Source of the DNA: Streptomyces sp. NRRL WC-3618 | GTDB taxonomy: Bacteria > Actinomycetota > Actinomycetes > Streptomycetales > Streptomycetaceae | Direction: 5' to 3' | NCBI RefSeq assembly: GCF_001280005.1 | Contig: NZ_LGDW01000177.1 | Span: 1 to 64,000 of the forward strand | Length of the DNA: 64,000 nucleotides | Shown here: positions 44,608-53,585 of the stretch, one piece after another | How positions within the stretch are numbered: position 1 is the stretch's first letter | Layout: the number at the start of each line of letters is the position of its first letter | Position numbers and translations under genes: made by a program | Notes under the pieces: generated by a model | Told to the model about the DNA's origin: nothing | Database searches by the model: none | What the model saw: only the letters and a program-made list of their open reading frames with translations

Positions 44608-45047
44608 CATCAACCCACTCCCCGGAGGTGAGCCAGCTCGGCTGGCTGGTCACCAACTTCACGGAGCGAGTGCCCAATGTGGCGCACGCCGTCGTGATCT
44701 CGGCCGACGGACTGCTGCTCACCGCGTCGGACCAGCTGGCGGACGATCGAGCCGAGCAGCTGTCCACCATCGCGGCGGGCGCCGTCAGCCTGGTCCAGGC
44801 TGCCGCCCACTGTCTGGAGACCGGGACCGCGCTGCGCACGGTGATCCAGATGGAGCACGGCAACATGCTCATGATGTCGATCCGAGACGGCTCGTGCCTG
44901 GTCGCCCTGGCGGCTCCGGAATGCGAAATCGGCCAGATCGCCTACGAGATGACCGTGCTCGTCGACCAGGTCGGCGAGATGCTGACCCCGGAACTCCGTA
45001 CCGAACTGCAGCAGTTCCAGCAGTTCCAGCAGACTGCGGCCCGATAG
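44604..45047 (+). CDS. cvnB: Roadblock/LC7-domain protein (CvnB-type)
   Basis: 147-aa soluble protein of the roadblock/LC7 fold: LGWLVTNFTERVPNVAHAVVISADGLLLTASDQL and ALRTVIQMEHGNMLMMSIRDGSCLVALAAPECEIGQIAYEM. Such proteins activate the small GTPase (CvnD) of conservons. ATG at 44604 overlaps the cvnA stop by four bases, so translation is coupled. C-terminal poly-Gln QQFQQFQQ is notable. Confidence 0.88.
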   Translation: MTSTHSPEVSQLGWLVTNFTERVPNVAHAVVISADGLLLTASDQLADDRAEQLSTIAAGAVSLVQAAAHCLETGTALRTVIQMEHGNMLMMSIRDGSCLVALAAPECEIGQIAYEMTVLVDQVGEMLTPELRTELQQFQQFQQTAAR

Positions 45048-45062
45048 CCGGACGGGGAGAAC

Positions 45063-45665
45063 ATGAGCACCGGGGAAGGCCCGTCCGGCCCTCGAAGAGA
45101 TCCGGAAGCGGAGGACGAACAGACCTTCGCCGACGTCATGAACGCGTTCAGCTTCGGCACGGGACGACGTAAGCGGAAGACCTCCGACACGCCTGGCACG
45201 CCGCAGGACACGGCGTACGACGAGAGCGACGCGGCCTCGCCGCCGCCCGCCCCCGAGTCGTACGGGCCGGCTGCCCCGGTGGACCACCAGTCGGCCACCT
45301 GGGAGGCCGGGCACGTGGCGCCGGGGTCACCGGCCTCATTCGTCCGCGCCTACGCGTGGACGGGCGGCCGGACCAGGTCGCACCACCATTTCGAGGTCGA
45401 GACCCTGGTCACCGCCACCGATCCGAACGGTGTCCCCGTCGATGCCTCGCAGTGGGACCGCGCGGTGCTCGAGCTGTGCTGGGAACCGATGTCGGTGGCC
45501 GAGGTGGCGGCGCTCGTCGCGGTGCCGCTGGGTGTGGCCAAGGTTCTCCTCGGTGACCTGGCGGATCGCGGGATGATCGTCGTCCACGAGGCGGCGACCG
45601 ACGCCGGCGACGCCCCGACCCTGGCACTGATGGAGAGGGTGCTGGCCGGACTGCGTCAGCTCTGA
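45063..45665 (+). CDS. cvnC: DUF742 protein (CvnC-type)
   Basis: 200-aa protein. A charged N-terminal half is followed by DUF742: FVRAYAWTGGRTRSHHHFEVETLV, then WEPMSVAEVAALVAVPLGVAKVLLGDLADRGMIVVHEAAT, a winged-helix-like fold. It is the third conservon component. It begins 15 bases after cvnB, with GGGGAGAAC upstream. The gene that follows is a LuxR-type ATPase, not the expected GTPase. Confidence 0.85.
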   Translation: MSTGEGPSGPRRDPEAEDEQTFADVMNAFSFGTGRRKRKTSDTPGTPQDTAYDESDAASPPPAPESYGPAAPVDHQSATWEAGHVAPGSPASFVRAYAWTGGRTRSHHHFEVETLVTATDPNGVPVDASQWDRAVLELCWEPMSVAEVAALVAVPLGVAKVLLGDLADRGMIVVHEAATDAGDAPTLALMERVLAGLRQL

Positions 45666-45790
45666 CGGGCGCCCTCGGCGGCGTCGTCGAGATCGTGCCT
45701 CGTCCAGCCTCCGGTTCGCCGACGCGGCGGTTACGACGATCACCAGAAGTGAATGATGTGTGAGGGGGATATCGACACAAGGGGGCAACT

Positions 45791-48781
45791 GTGGGGGCGA
45801 ACGGGGCGATGGGGGACGCCGGGCACGGGACTCCGTTGCTGGGCCGGTCCCTCGAACTGGCCCTGTTCGACGAGCTGCTCGACCGCGCGGCCCGCGACGC
45901 ACGCGGCCCGGCGAGGGGCGCGGAGCCCCGTGACAGCAGCCGTTCCCGGCTCGTCGACATCACCGGTGAGGCCGGCATCGGCAAGAGCCGGCTGCTCGGC
46001 GAGGTCTGCGCGCGGGCGAGCCGACGCGGAATGACGGTACTGCGCGGCAGAGCCACGGAGTACGAGCGGCAGATGCCGTTCCAGGTGTTCACCGACGCGC
46101 TCGCCCACCTCGACCCGCACGCGCCGGCCGGCTTCCAGGAGACCGACGCCGTGGCGCCCCTCTTTCAGCAGAGCGGCGCCGCGGTCGACCGTTTCGGACT
46201 GCACCGGTCCACGGCCGCCCTGCTCGCCCGGCTCGCCGCCCCGTCCGGGCTGCTGCTGGCCCTGGACGACCTGCACTGGGCGGATCCCGCGTCGCAGGAG
46301 CTGCTGGACCATCTCGTACGCCATCCCGTGCACGCCCCCGTCGTCCTGGCCGTGACCCGCCGTGACCGTCAGAGCCCCGAGTCCCTCGCCGCCAGGCTCA
46401 CCCGGGGGCTCGACACCGGCGCGGTCGTCAGACTCGGACTGCGGCCGCTGAGCGCGGGCGACTGCGCCGAACTGGCCGGCCCCGGCCTGCCGCCCGCCGA
46501 GACCGCCGCGCTGTACGCCGCGAGCGAGGGCAACCCGTTCTACTTCCTGACCCTCCTTCAGGCCCACCGCGGGGGTACGACGCCCGAGTCCTCGGTGCCG
46601 CCCGGGCTCGGCACGCTGCTGCTGGACGAGCTGACCGCGCTCGCCCCCTCCCGGCGCGGCATCGTCGAGGCCGTGGCGGTCCTGGGCGAGCACGCCACCC
46701 CGGCGATGGTGAGCCGGGTGACCGGCCGCTCCGGCGCCGCGTTCACCGACGACGTCCACGCCCTGGCCCGCCGCGACCTGCTGCGCTCCGGCCCGCAGGG
46801 CCTGCTGACCCTGCGGCACCCGGTCGTCCGCACCCTCGTCCACGAGAGCACACCCTTCTTACGGCGCGTCGAGATCCACCGGCTCGCCGCGCAGGAGCTG
46901 GCCCGCGCCGGTGTCTCCGCCGCCGAGCGGGCCCACCATGTGGAACAGTCCCTGACCGCCTGGGACCCGGAAGCGGTGGCCGTGCTCGACGAGGCCGCCG
47001 CACGCAGCGCGCGAACGGCCCCGGCGAGCTGCGCCCACTGGCTCGAGGTGGCCCTGCGCCACCTGCCGCACACTCCCGAACACGCCGCCCGCCGAAGGGA
47101 GTTGACCCTGCGGCGGGCCCGCGCCCTGGCCGCGTGCGGTGGCCTGCGGGAGAGCCGCGACCTGCTCCAGGAGCTGATCGCCACCGAGCAGGGGTCACAC
47201 TGCGCCCCGACCACCGCCAAGGACCAGGACCTCAGAGTGCGCGCGGTCGTCCTGTGCGCACTGGTGGAACGTCACCTGGGGCGCTGCACCGAGGCCGTCG
47301 CGCTGTTGCGCCGCGAGCTGGCCCGTGGTCCCGCGCCGGGCCATGTCGTCCGGCTCGGCCTGGAGCTCGGCTCGGCCGCGCCCCTGGACAGCGCCACCTC
47401 GTACGCACAGGTGCGCACCGAGGTCGAGGCGGCCCTCGCGGCGGCCCGGTCCACGGGGGACGAGATCGGAGAGGCGGGCGTCCTCGCCGTCGCCGCCCTG
47501 GGAGAGGCGTACGAGGGCAACATGGCCGCGGCGCACGGGCTCGCCCGGCAGGCCGCCGCCCTGGTCGATTCCCTGCCCGACAACGACCTCACCGCCCTGT
47601 GCGAACCACTGGCCCGGCTCGGCTGGGCGGAGGCCTTCCTGGAGCAGTACCCGGACGCGGAGCGGCACGCCGAGCGCGGCCTCGACATCGCCCGCCGCAG
47701 CGGCCAGCTCTATGTCGTGCCCCATCTGCTGCTGTGCGCGTCCCATGTCCGGGTCCAGACCTGCCGGGTCTCCTCGGCGGTGGAACTCGCCGACCAGGCC
47801 GAAGACATAGCGCGCGGTATCGGCAGCGACCAGTTGCTCGCGTTCGTGCTGGCGAGCAAGGCCTCGGCCCTCGTCGCCGCCTGCCCGCCGGGCGATACGC
47901 GCCCTCTCGCCGTCGCGGAGGAAGCGGTGGCCGCGGCCGGTACCGGGGTCAACTGGTGGGCCTCCACGGCCTGGTGCATCTTCGGCTGGGCCGCGCTCAT
48001 GGCCGGCGATCCGGTCCGCGCCCGGGACGCCATGCTCCAGGCCGGCGGCCCCGAACTGCAGCGGATCCAGCCCTCGATGCGGCCGCTGTACCTGGAGATC
48101 CTGGTCACGTCCGCGCTGCTGACGGGCGAGACCGGGGAGGCTCGTGGCTGGGCCGAGCGGGCCCGTAAGGAGGCGGAACAACTGGGGCTGCCGATGCAGC
48201 GGGCCTCCGCGCTGCGCAGCGCGGCCCATCTGCCGCTGGCCCAGGGGGACACGGCAGCGGCGGCGGACCTGTTCGCGGAGGCCGCGGCGGAGAGCGCCCG
48301 CTGCGGCGCGGTCTTCTGGGAGGCCCACTCCCTTCTGCTCGGCGCCCCGCTGGAAGCGGCGGCGGGCCGCGGTCGCAGCGGTACGCACGCCTGGCTCAGG
48401 GGACGTCGGCTCGCCGAGGCGGGCGGCAGCGGCATGCTGGTCGGCCTCGCCGACGCCACCCGTCCGCCCGGCGGCGGCTCCGAGGCCCCGTACGGCTCCC
48501 CGGACCGTCCCGAACTCGCCGAACTCTCCGGACGGCTGGCCACCCTGACCGCCCGGGAGCTGGAGATAGCCGAGCTGGTGGCGCAGGGGCTCACCAGCCA
48601 GGCCATCGCCGACCGGCTCTACGTCAGCCGGCGTACCGTCGAGACCCATGTCTCCCGCGCCTTCCGCAAGACCGGGGTCTCCTCGCGTACCGCCCTGGCC
48701 ACGCTGATGGCCCGCCGCCGCCCCGGGAGCCGTTTCGGGGAGGCCCGCGCGGAGGAGGACCGACCCGGCCCGCCTACCTGA
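45791..48781 (+). CDS. Large LuxR-family ATPase regulator (LAL)
   Basis: 996-aa regulator. The N-terminal AAA+/STAND ATPase has Walker A GEAGIGKSRLLGEV (about residue 58) and Walker B LLLALDDLHWADP. The middle is a long helical tetratricopeptide-like region (about 350-880). The C-terminal LuxR helix-turn-helix is LTARELEIAELVAQGLTSQAIADRLYVSRRTVETHVSRAFRKTGV. GTG at 45791 follows AAGGGGGC; ATG at 45809 is possible. Starts 125 bases after cvnC. LAL proteins commonly activate secondary-metabolite or catabolic genes. Its end overlaps the convergent secreted-protein gene by eight bases. Confidence 0.88.
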   Translation: MGANGAMGDAGHGTPLLGRSLELALFDELLDRAARDARGPARGAEPRDSSRSRLVDITGEAGIGKSRLLGEVCARASRRGMTVLRGRATEYERQMPFQVFTDALAHLDPHAPAGFQETDAVAPLFQQSGAAVDRFGLHRSTAALLARLAAPSGLLLALDDLHWADPASQELLDHLVRHPVHAPVVLAVTRRDRQSPESLAARLTRGLDTGAVVRLGLRPLSAGDCAELAGPGLPPAETAALYAASEGNPFYFLTLLQAHRGGTTPESSVPPGLGTLLLDELTALAPSRRGIVEAVAVLGEHATPAMVSRVTGRSGAAFTDDVHALARRDLLRSGPQGLLTLRHPVVRTLVHESTPFLRRVEIHRLAAQELARAGVSAAERAHHVEQSLTAWDPEAVAVLDEAAARSARTAPASCAHWLEVALRHLPHTPEHAARRRELTLRRARALAACGGLRESRDLLQELIATEQGSHCAPTTAKDQDLRVRAVVLCALVERHLGRCTEAVALLRRELARGPAPGHVVRLGLELGSAAPLDSATSYAQVRTEVEAALAAARSTGDEIGEAGVLAVAALGEAYEGNMAAAHGLARQAAALVDSLPDNDLTALCEPLARLGWAEAFLEQYPDAERHAERGLDIARRSGQLYVVPHLLLCASHVRVQTCRVSSAVELADQAEDIARGIGSDQLLAFVLASKASALVAACPPGDTRPLAVAEEAVAAAGTGVNWWASTAWCIFGWAALMAGDPVRARDAMLQAGGPELQRIQPSMRPLYLEILVTSALLTGETGEARGWAERARKEAEQLGLPMQRASALRSAAHLPLAQGDTAAAADLFAEAAAESARCGAVFWEAHSLLLGAPLEAAAGRGRSGTHAWLRGRRLAEAGGSGMLVGLADATRPPGGGSEAPYGSPDRPELAELSGRLATLTARELEIAELVAQGLTSQAIADRLYVSRRTVETHVSRAFRKTGVSSRTALATLMARRRPGSRFGEARAEEDRPGPPT

Positions 48782-49634
48782 CGACGTCGATGTAGTCGGG
48801 GGCGGCGGTCACGGAGCCGGTGGTGGTGGTGCCGGCGAAGACGAAGCGGTAGAAGCCGTCGGAGCCGGCCCTGGTGGTGGTGCTCAAGGTGCCGGTCCTG
48901 CTGGTCCTGACCGTCTTGAGGGTGGTGTAGGTGGTGCCGCCCCTCTTGCGGAACTGCAACAGCACCGGCTGGTTCGCGTAGCCCACGTACTTGTGCGTGG
49001 TCCAGTTGGCGTAGTTCAGCTTGCCGGTGACCGTGATGGTCCTGCCCTGCCGCACCGGCTCCGGGGAGGCGTTGACGGTCAGCGTGGCGGCGCGCTTGAT
49101 CCTGGTCCTGGCGACGTCGTCGTTGTAACTGGCGTTCGCGTACAGGTCGTAGGCGCCGAGGAAGAGTTTCCAGGTCCCGGCGGTGCCGTTGCCGTCCTTG
49201 AAGGCGACCGCGGGGTCGATGCTGAAGACCGTCTTGCAGCTGTAGCTGTAGCCGTCCTGGACCGGCGTCTCCGTGCAGCTGGGGTTGTCGTCCGACTGCA
49301 GGCCGCCGGTGATGGTGTCGGTGCTCGAACTGTCGGTGCCCTGCCACAGGTCGGCCTGGGTGACGGCTACGCCTTCCTTGTCGAAGGCGGTGAACGTGAC
49401 GGGTACGGCCTTCTTGCCCGTCACACCGAGAACGACGTCCTTGCCCTTGTTGACGACCCCGTTCTTGAAGGTGGTGCCGCCCAGCGCGTCCTTCGGCAGG
49501 ACACCCGTCGAGGCGAAGGCTCTGAGACCCGTCGCCGCCTCAGGGCGCTCCGCCGCCTGGACGGCACCCGGAAGAACGAGCGCCGAGAGTACGAGGGCGC
49601 CGGAAAGGGCGGTGGCCGCAGTGCGTATACGCAT
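48774..49634 (-). CDS. Secreted beta-rich protein, unknown function
   Basis: 286 aa. Signal peptide (ALSGALVLSALVLPGAVQAAERP), then two beta-rich domains. The first has a cysteine pair (PSCTETPVQDGYSYSCKTVF). The C-terminal part, ATLTVNASPEPVRQGRTITVTGKLNYANWTTHKYVGY to LSTTTRAGSDGFYRFVFAGTTTTGSVTA, resembles repeats of immunoglobulin-like secreted Streptomyces proteins that carry a sugar- or cell-wall-facing strand. No catalytic motif. The C-terminus overlaps the LAL gene's stop on the other strand. Confidence 0.75.
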   Translation of the reverse strand: MRIRTAATALSGALVLSALVLPGAVQAAERPEAATGLRAFASTGVLPKDALGGTTFKNGVVNKGKDVVLGVTGKKAVPVTFTAFDKEGVAVTQADLWQGTDSSSTDTITGGLQSDDNPSCTETPVQDGYSYSCKTVFSIDPAVAFKDGNGTAGTWKLFLGAYDLYANASYNDDVARTRIKRAATLTVNASPEPVRQGRTITVTGKLNYANWTTHKYVGYANQPVLLQFRKRGGTTYTTLKTVRTSRTGTLSTTTRAGSDGFYRFVFAGTTTTGSVTAAPDYIDVVR

Positions 49635-49765
49635 GTGATTCCCCCATGGTGAGGTCGAGGGGCTCTGCCGAACTAGCCTTGCGGCAGGGCCCGTTGATGC
49701 TATCTATCGCATGTCTGTAAGAATCCAAACCAGCTCGAAACACACCCAAGGTCCCCTGCGGAAGC

Positions 49766-50623
49766 TCAGGGCGTGGGAGAGCGGAGGATGTCGTCGATGT
49801 CGAAGCTGTAGTCGGGCGACGGGTAGAGGTCGGTCGGGAGGAGGCGCGTCGGCTGGGAGCCCGGGGCGGGCACATCGGCCGGGTCGGCGGTGGGCTTGCC
49901 GTCCGGACTGCACACCTGCGGTGCCGAGGGCTCGGTCAGTTCGTGGTCGGCGACCCGCTTCGACCGGAAGTCCACCGTGTCGCGCTGGAGGGACGAGCCG
50001 CTGACCCCGACCTCCTTGGGCAGTTCCCTGCTCGTCAGCGGCTTGCCCACGGTGACCGAGACGAGGGTGCCCACGCAGGGGCTGCGGTCCGTCGCGTAGA
50101 GGGACGTGGGCAGGGCGATCGTCTGGTCGACGCTCCCGTCGACATGGAGCTCGACGCGTTTCACCCGGCTGATGTCGAAGTAGTAGTCGGGTTTCCTGCC
50201 GTCGGACAGCCGATTGCCGTCGTCGCCGTTCGCGACTCCGTACACCAGCTTCCAGAACTCGATCTGCACGGTGATCTTCCGGCAGAGCGGGCCGTTGTAT
50301 CCCGGCAGGCTGACCACCCTCAGCCCGCCTCCCTGGTAGTTGTCCTCGGGCGTGTCGACGTAGCGCCGCACCCATTCCGTGGATTCCTCCGTCGTCCACC
50401 CCTGGTTGGAGTGGCAGCCGGATGCTCCGGTCGGATACGCGGGAGTGAGGGACGGGGTCGGTGAGGGAGTTGGCGACTCGGACACCCCTGTCGCGCTCTC
50501 GGACGGATCCCCGGAAAGCGAGGTGTCGTCGCCGCTCGAGCAGCCGCCGGCGAACAGAACGGCCACGGTGAGAGCGGCGACAGCGGGCAGGGCGGAACGA
50601 TTCGCCCGGGGTACGCGCCTCAC
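49766..50623 (-). CDS. Secreted lipoprotein with Ser/Pro/Thr linker
   Basis: 285 aa. Signal and lipobox (ALTVAVLFAGGC) near residue 28, a Ser/Pro/Thr linker (SESPTPSPTPSLTP), then a domain with five cysteines (ASGCHSNQGW, LCRKITVQIEF, SPCVGTLV, QVCSPDG). No family recognised. GTG at 50623 overlaps the stop of the membrane protein gene by four bases, so the two are coupled. Confidence 0.75.
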   Translation of the reverse strand: MRRVPRANRSALPAVAALTVAVLFAGGCSSGDDTSLSGDPSESATGVSESPTPSPTPSLTPAYPTGASGCHSNQGWTTEESTEWVRRYVDTPEDNYQGGGLRVVSLPGYNGPLCRKITVQIEFWKLVYGVANGDDGNRLSDGRKPDYYFDISRVKRVELHVDGSVDQTIALPTSLYATDRSPCVGTLVSVTVGKPLTSRELPKEVGVSGSSLQRDTVDFRSKRVADHELTEPSAPQVCSPDGKPTADPADVPAPGSQPTRLLPTDLYPSPDYSFDIDDILRSPTP

Positions 50624-51024
50624 TGGTCGAACCAGTTCCTGGCCTCTGCGGAGCTGAAGCCCCGCAGCACGGCGAGGGAGAAGACGATGCCCGGGACGAC
50701 CGAGAAGCCGCCCCCTTGGAGCAGCCCCAGCCCGCCGCTCAGCATGCTCAGCGCCTCGATGACGATGACCGTGACGCGCAGCCCGTTCGACCGACTGCCC
50801 GCGAACATGCCGCACAGCAGCAGCGCCCCGGCGATCAGCAGCGACAGCACCGCCACGAACCGGAGAAGCCCCGCCCCTTCGTCCTGACCGTGGTCGACCG
50901 CGTCGTTCACGACGGCCAGCAACAGGAATCCCGCCGCCAGGTTGAGCGCGGCCTGAACCCAGACCCCCACCACCGCCAGCCTGACACTCCTCGGCATCCG
51001 CGCTCTCACGCTCGGTGTCGTCAT
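50620..51024 (-). CDS. Small membrane protein, unknown function
   Basis: 134 aa with four hydrophobic helices (LAVVGVWVQAALNLAAGFLLLAV, LLRFVAVLSLLIAGALLLCGMF, LRVTVIVIEALSMLSGGLGLL, VVPGIVFSLAVLRGF). ATG at 51024. It forms an overlapping two-gene unit with the lipoprotein. Nothing diagnostic is visible beyond the topology. Confidence 0.7.
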   Translation of the reverse strand: MTTPSVRARMPRSVRLAVVGVWVQAALNLAAGFLLLAVVNDAVDHGQDEGAGLLRFVAVLSLLIAGALLLCGMFAGSRSNGLRVTVIVIEALSMLSGGLGLLQGGGFSVVPGIVFSLAVLRGFSSAEARNWFDQ

Positions 51025-51153
51025 GAACCCAAGGAAACGGCACAGTTGTCAGGGGCACATCGGTAGGAGTACGTATTTCATGTACGTATGTGCGATCGCC
51101 GTCCGTCCGCCGCGTTCTCCTCCGCTGTCGATTCGGCGCGCGGAACCGCGACG

Positions 51154-51870
51154 TCACGAGAGCAGCGGGGCGAGCCGCGCGGCGTGGTCGTGGAGGAGGG
51201 CGATCAGGCCGGTGTTGGGTTCGTCGATGCGGTCGGGCGGACCGCAAAGGGCGAGTCCGGCGATGAGGACGCCGGTCGCGGGACTGCGTACGGGGACCGC
51301 GAGGCAGCCGCGGTCCGGGCGGAGTTCGCCGCGCTGGCGGGCGACGGCGGCGTCCGACACCGCTGAGAGTTCGCGGTCGAGGCCAGCTTGTTCAGTGATG
51401 GTGTGCGGGGTGAAACGCCGCAGTTCCCGTGCGTCGGCGCGGTGGGCGGCGGGCTGATCGGCGAGCAGCAGTTTGCCGAGTGAGGAGACGTGCGGATAGC
51501 GGGCCAAGAGGGCTTCCTCAGTGGGCGGATGGTCGGGGTCGGGGTCGGCAATGGCGAGGCGGCCGGTGGTGAACGTGGCCAGGTGCACGCCCCAGCGGAC
51601 CTGGTGGCGCAGTTCGGTGACCACGGCGCGGGCAGCGGTGCACGGCCGTGGCACCTGCGGTACGGAAAGCCGGGCGGCACGGCGGCCGAGGGCGAAGCCG
51701 CGCAGATCGGGAAGGCGGACGAGGTATTCCTCGGCGACCAGCAGGTTGAGCAGGCGGTAGGTGGTCGCGGGCGCCAGCCCGAGGGCGGCGGAGACCTCCT
51801 TGGCGGTCACTCCGGGGCCGGCGGCGGCCACCTCCTCCAGGACCGACAGCGCGTTACGCAGTGGGTTCAT
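51154..51870 (-). CDS. IclR-family transcriptional regulator
   Basis: 238-aa regulator. N-terminal winged helix-turn-helix (NALSVLEEVAAAGPGVTAKEVSAALGLAPATTYRLLNLLVAEEYLVRL), C-terminal GAF-like IclR ligand domain (SLGKLLLADQPA, RRFTPHTITEQAGLDRELSAV, CLAVPVRSPATGVLIAGLALCG). Overlaps the upstream permease by four bases (ATGA). It is likely the local regulator of the permease and, through the divergent region, of the second permease and amine oxidase; the effector may be an amine or aldehyde. This role is inferred. Confidence 0.88.
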   Translation of the reverse strand: MNPLRNALSVLEEVAAAGPGVTAKEVSAALGLAPATTYRLLNLLVAEEYLVRLPDLRGFALGRRAARLSVPQVPRPCTAARAVVTELRHQVRWGVHLATFTTGRLAIADPDPDHPPTEEALLARYPHVSSLGKLLLADQPAAHRADARELRRFTPHTITEQAGLDRELSAVSDAAVARQRGELRPDRGCLAVPVRSPATGVLIAGLALCGPPDRIDEPNTGLIALLHDHAARLAPLLS

Positions 51871-53366
51871 CTTCGCCGGTCCGGGGCCAGGTCCGGGCCG
51901 CCGCCGAGGAGGTCGGCGAACGAGGTCTCGTCGTACACGCCGATGCCCGCGAGCCGGCTGGGATGGCGCCGCCGCAGCCACCCGTACCAGAGGAGTCCCG
52001 CCCCGGTCAGTACGGCGAAGACCACCGCGTACGAACTCCCCGCCGCCGAACCCGCGAATGCCCAGAGTGCCGCCACCAGCACCGGCACGACGACCACCAC
52101 AGCGGCCACCGGCCCGGGGGTCGACTCGCCGATGCCCCGCAGGAAGAACGGCACAGCCAGGCAGACCAGCAGGTACGCGACGAGGTAGCCGACCGTCGAT
52201 GCCTGGAGCAGCAGGTCCAGCACCCGCTCGGCGCGGGTGCCCGTGGCGAGGACGGTCAGCGGCACCGCGGTGGTCACCGGCAGCGCCATCGCGATGGCGA
52301 CGTACGGGGTGCGGTAGGTGCGATGTGTACGGCGCAGTCCGCTCGGGGCGATGCCTTCGGTGCCCATCGAGAACAGCACCCGCACCAGGGCGTTCGCGGT
52401 CGCCAGGGCGCAGGCGAAGAAGGAGGTGGCGATGCCCGCGTCGAGCAGCGGTGAGATCCAGGGCAGTTGCTGGGCCGAGGCCAGCACTCCGAGCGGGTCC
52501 GTCTGCCCTGCCAGGCCCTCGGGGACGGCCGCGAAGCCCAGCACCTGGACGGCGGCCGCGCAGATGAACATCGCCCCCGCCGCGCCCGCGGTCCACCGCA
52601 CCGCCCGGGGGACGGTCCGGAAGGGCCGGCGGGCCTCGACCCCCAAGGCCGCCGCGGATTCGAACCCGATGAACGCCCCGAGCGCGGGCAGTACCCCCGC
52701 GGCCACTCCGCCGATGCCACCCCCACCCGGTTCCGTACGGTGCGGGGCGGCCGGCCAGGAGACGCCGTGGCCGAGCAGCAGGCCGAAGACCGCCAGGATC
52801 AGGGTGATCGACGCCCCTTCGACGAGCAGGACCACCCGGGCCGAGAGCCGGATGCCCCGGACCGCGAAGAACGCCGCGGCGAGCCCCAGCACAACGATCA
52901 CGACAGCCACGGCTGCCCCGGACGCCACGGGTGCCCCGATCCGGGCCAGCAGCTTCAGCAAGTGCACCGCGCAGCCCGTGAGCGCCGCCGAGACCAGCAG
53001 TCCGTAGCCGACCAGGAGCGCGCCGCCGCAGGCGAAGCCGGCGGCGGGCCCCAGCCCCTTGCTGGCGAGGCTGTACAGCGAGCCGGCCGCCGCCATCCGC
53101 CGGGTGAACTGCCCGACGCACGATCCGATGAGCAGCGCGATGACGGTCGCGGCCACGAAGGACCACACGACCCCGGGCCCGGCGTTGAGCGCCGCCATCG
53201 CGGGTGCGGTGGCCATCGCGGCGGCAGGGGCCGTGGCCGACACCGACTGGGCGAACACCTGGACCGGCCCGAGATTGCGCCGGTCCAGACCCGGCAGCCG
53301 GGGTCCGGGGCGCACGCCGGCCGCCTGGGCGGCAGCCGCCGCGACCTGCTCCGGGTATGTCGTCAT
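51867..53366 (-). CDS. APC-superfamily permease (amine-locus)
   Basis: 499-aa transporter with about twelve helices. N-terminal LGPVQVFAQSVSATAPAAAMATAPAMAALNAGPGVVW and IGSCVGQFTRRMAAAGSLYSLASKGLGPAAGF match APC permeases. The middle has AFIGFESAAALGVEARRPFRTVPRAVRWT. The C-terminus ends GVYDETSFADLLGG. Divergent from the second permease with a 219-base control region. Substrates may be amines or amino acids. Confidence 0.82.
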   Translation of the reverse strand: MTTYPEQVAAAAAQAAGVRPGPRLPGLDRRNLGPVQVFAQSVSATAPAAAMATAPAMAALNAGPGVVWSFVAATVIALLIGSCVGQFTRRMAAAGSLYSLASKGLGPAAGFACGGALLVGYGLLVSAALTGCAVHLLKLLARIGAPVASGAAVAVVIVVLGLAAAFFAVRGIRLSARVVLLVEGASITLILAVFGLLLGHGVSWPAAPHRTEPGGGGIGGVAAGVLPALGAFIGFESAAALGVEARRPFRTVPRAVRWTAGAAGAMFICAAAVQVLGFAAVPEGLAGQTDPLGVLASAQQLPWISPLLDAGIATSFFACALATANALVRVLFSMGTEGIAPSGLRRTHRTYRTPYVAIAMALPVTTAVPLTVLATGTRAERVLDLLLQASTVGYLVAYLLVCLAVPFFLRGIGESTPGPVAAVVVVVPVLVAALWAFAGSAAGSSYAVVFAVLTGAGLLWYGWLRRRHPSRLAGIGVYDETSFADLLGGGPDLAPDRRR

Positions 53367-53585
53367 GAGCGGCACCGTAGACCGCCTCAGCGACTCCGGA
53401 CGTATCCGGCATATGACTGTCGCATTTCGGCGAACGAGAATTCCGGGCTGGTGATTCTCCGCGTACGAGAGCGGAGCCGGTGGTCTTCCTGACGCGAGTG
53501 GCGAGGGTTTGACGTGTGGGTGACCACCCGGCAACGACGGCCTTCCAGTCTTTCGGCACCCCCCTCGTCCCCTTCTGGAGGTGTC

